NCBI RefSeq assembly: GCF_016648105.1
Contig: NZ_JACVVE010000004.1
Location: 124,001 to 188,000, forward strand
Length of the DNA stretch: 64,000 nt
From: Pseudomonas sp. S31
GTDB taxonomy: Bacteria; Pseudomonadota; Gammaproteobacteria; Pseudomonadales; Pseudomonadaceae
Direction of reading: 5' to 3'
This document shows positions 34,970 to 41,613 of the stretch, in pieces. The first letter of the stretch is position 1. Every line of letters starts with the position of its first letter. A program made the position numbers and the translations under genes. The notes beneath the pieces were generated by a model, which searched no databases, was not told where the DNA came from, and saw nothing but the letters and a program-made list of their open reading frames with translations.

Positions 34970-35755
34970 ATGAGCCAGCCTGTTTTCCCCCAGCCTTTTG
35001 AAGCGATCGGCTGCTCCCAATGTCGCGACCTATCGAACTTGGGTTTCGACATCACCATGGCCTTCCAGCCCATCGTCCACGTGCCTTCGGGCAGGCCGTT
35101 CGCCTACGAGGCCCTGGTGCGCGGCCTCGATGGCGAAGGTGCGGCGCAGATCCTGGCCAAGGTCTCGACCGACAACCTATACCGTTTCGACCAGGCGTGC
35201 CGGGTCAAGGCCATCGAACAGGCAGCAGCGCTGGGCCTGGGGCGCCTGGGCGATTGCAAGTTGAGCATCAACTTTTTGCCCAACGCCGTGTACCGCGCCA
35301 GCACCTGCATCCGCGCCACGCTGGAGGCCACCCGCACGTTCGACTTTCCGGCCAGCCGGCTGATGTTCGAGGTGACCGAGGGCGAGCGGATCGAGGATAC
35401 CGAGCACCTCAAGGCGATTTTCAAGGAGTACGACCGGCAGGGGTTCACCACAGCCATAGACGATTTTGGTTCGGGCTATTCAGGGCTGAACCTGCTGGCT
35501 GAATTTCAACCGGATGTGCTGAAGCTGGACATGGCCCTCACCCGCAGGATCAGCCAGGATCCGGTGCGCCAGGCGATCGTCGCGGGCATCGTGCTGGTGG
35601 CCGAGCGGCTGGGCATCACGCTGATCGCCGAGGGGATCGAGACCGATGCCGAATGCCAGGCGTTAGCGGGGTTGGGGATCGAGTTGATGCAGGGGTATTT
35701 GTTTGCTCGGCCAGAGGTGGGCGGGTTGCCGTTGGCGGAGCGGTTGGTTGAATGA
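34970..35755 (+). CDS. EAL-domain cyclic-di-GMP phosphodiesterase
   Basis: Stand-alone EAL domain, 261 aa, hydrolysing c-di-GMP. The active-site set appears intact: EAL-type motif YEALVRG, metal-binding SINFLPNAVY and FEVTEGERI, the DDFGSGYSGLN loop, VLKLDM lysine and IAEGIET. A cysteine pair near the N terminus (GCSQCRDLS) precedes the domain; it may bind metal or be structural. ATG 34970 is chosen because the family-like sequence begins there; the longer frame overlaps the binding-protein gene. No sensory or GGDEF domain. Confidence 0.9.
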   Translation: MSQPVFPQPFEAIGCSQCRDLSNLGFDITMAFQPIVHVPSGRPFAYEALVRGLDGEGAAQILAKVSTDNLYRFDQACRVKAIEQAAALGLGRLGDCKLSINFLPNAVYRASTCIRATLEATRTFDFPASRLMFEVTEGERIEDTEHLKAIFKEYDRQGFTTAIDDFGSGYSGLNLLAEFQPDVLKLDMALTRRISQDPVRQAIVAGIVLVAERLGITLIAEGIETDAECQALAGLGIELMQGYLFARPEVGGLPLAERLVE

Positions 35756-36132
35756 GCCCTGGCATTGCTCGGCGCTTATCTGGATGCGGGTGGCAAAAAC
35801 AGGCGAAATTGTGGGACTGGGACGGGATTAACTTGGGAATTAGGCTCTTTTTTGTAGGCCGGTTCCGAAAGATACTTTTGGCGCTTTTGAGCCATTGCGG
35901 TGGGCAGGTTTGGGTCCTAGTCTCGGGTTGTCGTAGCGAAAGCGGCGACCGGCTTTGACAGGCTGACTCAAATTGAAAACCATGGCTTTGTAGTTATGGC
36001 GGCTGTGTATGGGGCATCCTCGGGTGCGCCGGGTTTCCTCAATTTGACCGGTCTGTCAACCCGTACACAGTTGCCACCCTTCGTTTGACAGCAAATGGCG
36101 GCGGCTCTCATTCACAAATTGAGGAGTTGACC
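35756..36132. other. intergenic stretch with long-range inverted repeat
   Basis: No convincing gene. The only notable structure is an inverted repeat: TTGACAG and TCAAATTG within 35955-35975 pair with their complements within 36040-36059, enclosing about 64 nt. It sits 73 nt before the short ORF at 36133 and could form a structured leader. A 68-codon open frame at 35752-35958 looks like chance. Confidence 0.4.
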
Positions 36133-36318
36133 ATGCTGAAACTTGTTCCCGATCCACCTTTCATTTTCTGTTCCCTGCAAGCGATTTCGGCTTCGCATCC
36201 GATGAGCTTCAAGATCCCGCGAGCGGTCGATATGTATCTTGCGCCCGCTGGCCTCTTCGCGGGTAAACCCGCTCCTACAGGGTCGGCGCTGAACTTGACT
36301 ACAGCGGTGATCCTGTAG
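36133..36318 (+). pseudogene. truncated short ORF (DUF6124-like start) running into a REP element
   Basis: Sixty-one codons beginning MLKLVPDPPFIFCSLQAISA, a start that resembles small DUF6124-type proteins common in Pseudomonas (from recall). From about codon 40 the reading frame passes through the first REP repeat, giving [14 protein letters not shown], which is translated repeat, not conserved protein. The gene therefore looks cut by REP insertion. Ribosome-binding site GAGGAGTTGACC is intact. Confidence 0.45.
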
Positions 36319-36342
36319 GAGCGGGTTTACCCGCGAAGAGGC
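36251..36342. repeat. REP pair (BIME), GGGTTTACCC type
   Basis: Head-to-head copies: GCGGGTAAACCCGC within 36251-36280 and its inverse within 36313-36342, separated by 32 nt. Each copy also carries the flanking CTCCTACAG and CCTCTTC tails. Typical P. putida-group extragenic palindrome. Confidence 0.9.
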
Positions 36343-36543
36343 CAGCACAGGCAACCAATAACCCAGCGCATTCAACCAATGCCATGTTTCGCCTGGGCGG
36401 GTGTCGGCGTTTACAAGCCCGCATCACCTCAGTACGGCGTAGCTATAGAACCGGGGAGCGGTACGTGTGACCGCAGGCTTGCAATGACAGACCGGGGCGC
36501 CGGCACCCAGCCCAGGCACCTAATGCCATCAGGGAGATGGAAG

Positions 36544-36803
36544 ATGAACAGGGATGATGAGAAAACCACGGTCGGCAAGACCAAGTTCTACCAAGGTGAA
36601 AACCAGACCCACTGTTCTGCATCGAGCCAGGCATCCCGTGCCAGTTTGCTCGGGAACAGGCTTTGGAGTTGTTTGGGTATGCGCAGGAACTGACCATCAG
36701 CGGGTTGATGGAAGACAAGGCCCATTTGATCTGGGCTTCGCATTACCTGGGGGCATTGGCCAAGGCACTTATGGATGATGCGGAGTTGGGCATGGCGCGT
36801 TGA
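36544..36803 (+). pseudogene. DUF3077-like small protein gene with frameshift
   Basis: Begins MNRDDEKTTVGKTKFYQGEN and should continue LFCIEPGIPCQFAREQALEL...LIWASHYLGALAKALMDD, which is the recalled pattern of small DUF3077 proteins that follow DUF6124-type genes. The two parts are in different frames: the shift lies at about 36609-36614 (ACCCACTGTTC), consistent with loss of two bases or gain of one. As sequenced, translation stops at 36691-36693. A sequencing error is possible. Together with the truncated ORF at 36133 it forms a decayed gene pair. Confidence 0.6.
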
Positions 36804-36882
36804 GCGTAGCTGCCCACGCGGGCCCTACCGCCGACACGCCGGCTTCTGCCACTGCAACGGTGATCGTTGGCGGGATGGGCTG

Positions 36883-37404
36883 CTACCGCAAGGACAGCAT
36901 CATGGTGAGCGGGGAAATATACGGGCAGCGAACAAAGCCTGCCTTTTTCTCATAGAACTCCGCCAGCGACGGGTTCAAAGGGTGAACCAGAAGCGCCGCA
37001 GTACCTATTTCCTCAGCAGAGATGAGCACCCGGCGGATGGCATCCTGAAGGAGCCCTTCGGCAAAGCCGGAACCTTGCGCTCTCAACGTCACACCCATGC
37101 GGCCCAGAATTGTCGCAGGATGAACATTAGGCGTATTCCGCTGTAGCTTCTTAGGCACCACGAACTCACGGGCTATTGAGCCACTTGACAAAGTGTAGAA
37201 CGCCGCGACCCGGTTGGTACCTTTGAAGCAAGCAACGAACACCACAGCCTGCTTATTTTCCTGCGCCTTCCTTGCGTGCTTGTGAAGATACTCATTAATC
37301 GAGGACTCTCCACAATCAAAATCACTGAAATCGTGAAACGAATTCAGCTTTTCGGGTTTGCTCAGCTCCAAGGGGAGGGCTTGGACATCAATTTCTGTAG
37401 ACAC
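36883..37404 (-). CDS. GNAT-family toxin (TacT/AtaT-like acetyltransferase)
   Basis: Acetyltransferase of 173 aa; members of this family acetylate charged tRNA and stop translation. Acetyl-CoA loop pattern RMGVTLRAQGSGFAEGLL is visible (beta4 followed by Q/RxxGxG/A), and the C-terminal NPSLAEFYEKKAGFV carries the conserved tyrosine region. It starts at GTG 37404 behind GAGGGATAACAA and overlaps the antitoxin gene by 43 nt, the usual layout of DUF1778-GNAT modules. Lower GC than its neighbours suggests acquisition. Confidence 0.88.
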   Translation of the reverse strand: MSTEIDVQALPLELSKPEKLNSFHDFSDFDCGESSINEYLHKHARKAQENKQAVVFVACFKGTNRVAAFYTLSSGSIAREFVVPKKLQRNTPNVHPATILGRMGVTLRAQGSGFAEGLLQDAIRRVLISAEEIGTAALLVHPLNPSLAEFYEKKAGFVRCPYISPLTMMLSLR

Positions 37405-37652
37405 TTGTTATCCCTCAATGGGTTTTCATCAAGTGCCTTCTCAAAACGGTCAAACGCTTCATCGCTTAGCAGGAACAACTGACGATCCATGATCACCTCT
37501 TCAGCCCTCTTGCAGGCAGCGTCCAGGATGAAGCTAGTTCTATCGGTCCCAAGCAGTTCCACTGCCGCATCGATCAGGCTTCGTTTCTTCGTGTCGACCC
37601 GCATGTTAATTGGGACGGGCTTTTCTCGCTCTATGATTTGAGCTGACATCAT
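37362..37652 (-). CDS. DUF1778 ribbon-helix-helix antitoxin (TacA-like)
   Basis: Antitoxin of 96 aa. The N-terminal ribbon-helix-helix reads PINMRVDTKKRSLIDAAVELLGTDRTSFILDAACKRAEEVI, and the C-terminal part (LSDEAFDRFEKALDENPL) is the segment that wraps the toxin in this family. ATG 37652 follows GAGGTGTAA. It would bind its own promoter and neutralise the overlapping GNAT toxin. Confidence 0.9.
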   Translation of the reverse strand: MMSAQIIEREKPVPINMRVDTKKRSLIDAAVELLGTDRTSFILDAACKRAEEVIMDRQLFLLSDEAFDRFEKALDENPLRDNKCLQKLMSKPSPWS

Positions 37653-37968
37653 TTACACCTCGACAAGATTTGAGTGATTGGTCCCTCACCTCATTATGGG
37701 CCAGCGCCAAGCGGCATTCGCCTGAGAAAATGAAGCTGTTTGGAAAACGTGAATACGGACATTTAGCACTCCTTAAGACGCTTGGAAGCCCCGGCGACAA
37801 GGGGGCAATCGGTCCTGCTGAGCAGCTAGCACTCCCTTTTGGGATACGGAGGATTTCTCACCAGCGAACTGTAGCACCGCGTGTATGCATCGTCTACACG
37901 TGTATGCATTTGACTTACAAAAAACTTTCTAAGCCTCACAGCCGCGCGCGTCCGGGTAATGAGCTCGC
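37653..37968. other. 316-nt gap between TA operon and umuC-like gene, with direct repeat
   Basis: Must contain the promoter of the minus-strand toxin-antitoxin operon. An 11-bp direct repeat CGTGTATGCAT occurs at 37880-37890 and 37899-37909 (19-bp period), next to TTTGACTTACAAAAAAC. It is closer to the end of umuC than to the antitoxin start, so its role is unclear. No gene was seen. Confidence 0.4.
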
Positions 37969-39240
37969 TCAGCGCACCCGCCAAAGCTGATCAATCCGCG
38001 TCGTATACGACCGGCTCATCAACTCCCGCCGCATCCCCCAGTCGGGAACTCGCGGCGCCATGGCAGTGCGCACAGTCCCGCGCCCATACTTCCCATTGAT
38101 ATCGTCCAGCACCGACATCAAGCGATCACAAGCCACCGGCTGTGTCGCGGCAAAGAGATCGCCCGTGACCTCCCCCGGCTGCCGCAGATCCATCAGCAAC
38201 ACCTCGGCCTTGCTGTATCGGTAACCCGGTCGATACACCCGTTCCACCGCCGCCGTACCTGCGCGGGTGAGCATTAGCGTGTCGTTGGTGGGGTACGGCA
38301 ACTCCACCATCACGCCTTGGGCGTACTTGGCCTCGTCAGGATTGAACATCCCAGTGCGAATACTCACCCGCAACCGCTTGCAAACCGACGCCTGAGCTCG
38401 CAGCTTCTCAGCCGCACGCGCAACGTAGGTCGCCACCGCCTCCTTGATCGGCGCCAGCTCCGACAACCGTGAGCCAAACATCCGGCTGCAGCATATCTCC
38501 TGCTTGGGCGGCGCCGCGTCCTCCAGTTCCAGGCACGCGGTGCCGTCCAGCTCCCTGGCGGTTTTCTCCACCACCACGCTGAACTTGTCCCTGAGCATCT
38601 GCGGATTCGCCCTGGCCAGGTCCATCGCCTTGTAAATGCCCATGGCCTGGAGGTGTGCCGTCATGCGCCGGCCGATCCCCCACACTTCGTTCACCTCGGT
38701 GTTGCGCAACACCCAATCGCGTTCGAATGCCGTACAGATGTTCACCACCCCGCCGGTGTGCGCGAGCAAACGCTTGGCCATATGGTTGGCCAGCTTCGCC
38801 AGGGTCTTGGTATGGGCGATCCCGACCCCTACCGGGATGCCGGTGCATTTCAATACCTTGGCGCGAATGTCGCGCCCCAATTGGGTCAGGTCCCCCTGGA
38901 CGCCAGACAGCTCGACGAAGCATTCATCGATGGAATACACCTCCGCAGCCGGAACCATCGACTCGATCAACGACATGACCCGCTCGCTCATGTCGCCGTA
39001 CAGCGCGTAGTTCGAGGAAAACGCCACCACGCCGTGGCGACGCAGCCTTTCCTTGCACTGGAAATAGGGCTCGCCCATCTTCACGTAGGGCTTGGCGTCG
39101 TACGACCTGGCGATCACGCAGCCGTCGTTGTTGCTCAGTACCACGATGGGCGTCCTGGCCAGGTCTGGCCGAAACACACGTTCGCAGCTCGCGTAGAACG
39201 AGTTGCAATCGATTAGCGCGAACACCTGGTCAGATGTCAT
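37969..39240 (-). CDS. umuC: Y-family DNA polymerase V catalytic subunit (UmuC/RulB-like)
   Basis: Translesion polymerase, 423 aa. Catalytic blocks are FALIDCNSFYASCERVF with the first aspartate and EVYSIDECFVEL with the DE pair; helix-hairpin-helix region VNEVWGIGRRMTAHLQAMG; and a C-terminal DUF4113-like end (DDINGKYGRGTVRTAMAP...W). ATG 39240 overlaps the umuD-like stop by 11 nt. Expected to be SOS-induced and active with the cleaved partner protein. Accessory-type copies of this kind are frequent on mobile DNA in Pseudomonas (RulAB). Confidence 0.93.
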   Translation of the reverse strand: MTSDQVFALIDCNSFYASCERVFRPDLARTPIVVLSNNDGCVIARSYDAKPYVKMGEPYFQCKERLRRHGVVAFSSNYALYGDMSERVMSLIESMVPAAEVYSIDECFVELSGVQGDLTQLGRDIRAKVLKCTGIPVGVGIAHTKTLAKLANHMAKRLLAHTGGVVNICTAFERDWVLRNTEVNEVWGIGRRMTAHLQAMGIYKAMDLARANPQMLRDKFSVVVEKTARELDGTACLELEDAAPPKQEICCSRMFGSRLSELAPIKEAVATYVARAAEKLRAQASVCKRLRVSIRTGMFNPDEAKYAQGVMVELPYPTNDTLMLTRAGTAAVERVYRPGYRYSKAEVLLMDLRQPGEVTGDLFAATQPVACDRLMSVLDDINGKYGRGTVRTAMAPRVPDWGMRRELMSRSYTTRIDQLWRVR

Positions 39241-39658
39241 GGTCACGCACACTCTTGCGCACCACACCCCACTCCACCAGCTCATCGCCTTCCATGATGT
39301 AGCGCGGCGGGTAGGCCTTGTTGTCGGAGAGCAGCATGGTGATGCCGTCACGTCGGTGCAGCCGCTTGCAGATGGGCTCACCGTTCAGCGCGGCGATGAT
39401 CACCTCCCCATGGCGCGCTTCCTTGCTCCGGTCCACGGCCAGCAGATCACCAGGGAATATCCCCGCGCCAATCATGCTGTCACCTTCAACCTGAACCAGG
39501 TAGGTGTGCGGCGCGCGCAGTTCCAGAAGCTCATCCAGACTGATGTGACGCTCGATGTGATCGTCGGCAGGCGACGGGAACCCGGCGGGCACATGGAACG
39601 AGTACAGCGGAAGCAACTCGCCATGGGCATTCAAGGTCCCTAGGAAGGTGATGGTCAT
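39230..39658 (-). CDS. umuD: UmuD/RulA-like S24 autopeptidase
   Basis: Polymerase V accessory protein, 142 aa. RecA-stimulated self-cleavage would occur at the A-G bond in FHVPAGFPSPADDH. The catalytic serine is in VEGDSMIGAGI and the lysine in GEPICKRLH. ATG 39658 lies 22 nt downstream of a near-perfect LexA box. Operon with the umuC-like gene, overlapping by 11 nt. Confidence 0.92.
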   Translation of the reverse strand: MTITFLGTLNAHGELLPLYSFHVPAGFPSPADDHIERHISLDELLELRAPHTYLVQVEGDSMIGAGIFPGDLLAVDRSKEARHGEVIIAALNGEPICKRLHRRDGITMLLSDNKAYPPRYIMEGDELVEWGVVRKSVRDHDI

Positions 39659-39680
39659 GATAGGTCAAGCTCAATGGCAA

Positions 39681-39696
39681 CTGTATATGCATACAG
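39681..39696. promoter_or_regulatory. LexA (SOS) box
   Basis: CTGTATATGCATACAG is CTG-N10-CAG with the TATAT-N2-ATA core of gammaproteobacterial LexA sites. It lies between the umuDC-like operon (22 nt to its ATG) and the divergent SRAP gene (54 nt to its ATG), so one site may repress both. Confidence 0.9.
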
Positions 39697-39750
39697 TTAA
39701 CTGACCATCACGAATTCGGTCAATAGCCAGACGACGGACGAGGATGAGAT

Positions 39751-40464
39751 ATGTGTGGGAGGTACTCGATCTACGAAGCGATGGACCACTACCTGAAGCA
39801 GCTATCGCTCGACTTGGAGGTGATCAATGGCTACGACCATGAGCGCATCAACCGCTACAACGTGGCGCCATCGACGCGAGTGGAGATCATCCGGCCGGTA
39901 GGCGGAGGCTTGAGCGTGGATCGAGTGAAGTGGGGATGGGCGCCCTTCTGGGCGAAGGGCAAGCGCCCCGATCCGATCAACGCTCGGGCCGAAACGGTGA
40001 TGACGGGGAAATTCTTCAAGGACCTGTGGCCGGGCGGTCGGACCCTGGCGCCGGCGAACGGTTGGTTCGAGTGGATACCTGACCCCACCGACCCGAAGCG
40101 CAAGCAGCCCTACTACATCACGGCGGCCAGTGATGAACCGCTGTACTTTGCTGCCCTAGCCGAGGTTCACGCGGGGTTCGAGCCCCATGAACGGGACGGC
40201 TTCGTGATCATCACGGCGGCCGCCGATGAGGGCCTGCTCGACATACACGACCGCAAGCCACTGGTATTGACACCTGCCGTTGCCAAGGAATGGTTGGACC
40301 CAGAAACGACAGCGGCTCGGGCCGAAGAGATCGTGCGTGACAGTTGCCGGCCAGCCGCTGACTTCAAGTGGCGTCCCGTCGGCAAGCGAGTCGGGAACGT
40401 GCGCAACGAGGGGCCTGGGCTGATAGAGCCGGTTGACCTTCCTCGATCAGGCCAGCTGTTCTGA
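39751..40464 (+). CDS. SOS-response-associated protein, SRAP/HMCES (YedK) family
   Basis: DNA-protein crosslinking sensor of abasic sites, 237 aa. The catalytic cysteine is C2, exposed after removal of Met (MCGRYSI). Other family blocks: YNVAPSTRVEIIRP, WGWAPFWAKG, PINARAETVMTGKFF, NGWFEWIP, and the active-site region AEVHAGFEPHERDGFVIITAAADEGLLDIHDRKPLVL. GAGGATGAGAT precedes the ATG. Divergent from umuDC over a LexA box, so damage-inducible expression is likely. Confidence 0.94.
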   Translation: MCGRYSIYEAMDHYLKQLSLDLEVINGYDHERINRYNVAPSTRVEIIRPVGGGLSVDRVKWGWAPFWAKGKRPDPINARAETVMTGKFFKDLWPGGRTLAPANGWFEWIPDPTDPKRKQPYYITAASDEPLYFAALAEVHAGFEPHERDGFVIITAAADEGLLDIHDRKPLVLTPAVAKEWLDPETTAARAEEIVRDSCRPAADFKWRPVGKRVGNVRNEGPGLIEPVDLPRSGQLF

Positions 40465-40665
40465 CCTGGCCTGCAGCCTTCTCTGGGACGTGGACTACCG
40501 ACGCAATGGGTTAGTGTTCAAGGTACTCGTAATCATGTGCCCGGACGAATGTATTGCCGGATCTGCCCCCTGTCCCATGGCAAGTAACATGACGGGATTG
40601 AGCAGTGCATACCCGACTGATAGCATATAGCTATCAACTTCAATGCTCATTTAGGAAGGGAATCC

Positions 40666-41334
40666 ATGTCAAAGAAGGCTATTGCTGCAGTGCTGGTTGT
40701 CATGGGGATGTTGACCGGCATGCAGAATGCCGTGGGTGAAGACAACCTGTTCAAAAAATATGCTTATGACACGCCGATTGCCAAATATAACCAGGCAGCA
40801 GGCTACTACGACTGTTCAACTGAGGTAGGGGCCACTGCACGGTGCCTGGACGACGTGGATTTCCTGGATCAGAAGTTCACAGCGGCCCTGGTTTTCAGTG
40901 GTGACAAGCTGATGTCGGTTTCGCTGATTGCACCCTTTGACCGTGACCTGTACGGTCGCGCCATTGGCGCTCTTGCAAAAACATTTACTCTGGTATCGCT
41001 CACTGACGGGAAATCCGTGCTGGATCTCGTTGAGCTCGCGAGTAAAGCAAAAAACAAGGATGAATACACGGCGAAACTCTCGAACTACGAGAATGCTGCA
41101 TTGGGTGGCGACGGTTTGACCTACTCCTTTGTTGAAGGGCTCACCCTTGCCAAGGTCAAGGGGGCTACTAGCGTCCATAATATGATGACTTCAGCGCCTG
41201 CCAACACCAGGGGCGCTGATTTGATCATCTCTGACGACGGGGACGAATCCAGGATCATCATTAGTTTTTCTTTCCCGAAACTGGATGAAAACAAGCTTGT
41301 TCAGCAAGCCAAGAAGCCAGTTGAGTCGTTCTAA
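40666..41334 (+). CDS. exported protein of unknown function
   Basis: Not recognised. 222 aa with a signal peptide MSKKAIAAVLVVMGMLTGMQNAVG. The mature part has two cysteines close together (YYDCSTEVGATARCLDDVDF) that may form a disulfide, and alternating short strands and lysine-rich helices (ASKAKNKDEYTAKLSNYENA). TTAGGAAGGGAATCC is a good ribosome-binding site. A terminator follows directly, so the gene is its own unit. GC content is clearly lower than in neighbours, which suggests horizontal origin. Confidence 0.75.
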   Translation: MSKKAIAAVLVVMGMLTGMQNAVGEDNLFKKYAYDTPIAKYNQAAGYYDCSTEVGATARCLDDVDFLDQKFTAALVFSGDKLMSVSLIAPFDRDLYGRAIGALAKTFTLVSLTDGKSVLDLVELASKAKNKDEYTAKLSNYENAALGGDGLTYSFVEGLTLAKVKGATSVHNMMTSAPANTRGADLIISDDGDESRIIISFSFPKLDENKLVQQAKKPVESF

Positions 41335-41353
41335 CCTCGTGCCTCTGGTTGTG

Positions 41354-41382
41354 GAGCCCCGCCATAGCGGGGCTTCTGGTTT
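41354..41382 (+). terminator. Rho-independent terminator
   Basis: AGCCCCGC-CATA-GCGGGGCT stem-loop (41355-41374) followed by TCTGGTTTTC, 20 nt after the stop of the exported protein gene. Confidence 0.8.
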
Positions 41383-41613
41383 TCAGAGTGCTGCATCCTG
41401 ATACCAGCATTTCGAGTGGCCAGGACAGTTGAATCATCTCGGGTCTGATAACGGCGAATGACCGCTATCGATCCATCCCGACGTTCGCCTCTAGTTAAAA
41501 TTCAGGCTTGAAGTGTCGTCCGCACGCGATTGCTGGCAGCCCATCAGTGATGCCACAATGCTGCCCCAAGCCTTACACGCTGAACGACAGGCGCGACCCA
41601 CGGACCCTCTACC

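Noticed and set aside
35752..35958. 68-codon open frame after the EAL gene
   Set aside because: No ribosome-binding site or protein-like pattern; overlaps the EAL stop.
36379..36693. 104-codon open frame between the REP pair and the frameshifted gene
   Set aside because: It only joins noncoding sequence to the first half of the DUF3077-like pseudogene, whose own ATG at 36544 is better.
39241..39381. 47-codon N-terminal extension of the umuC-like gene
   Set aside because: Runs over the umuD-like gene in another frame; the polymerase N terminus is at 39240.
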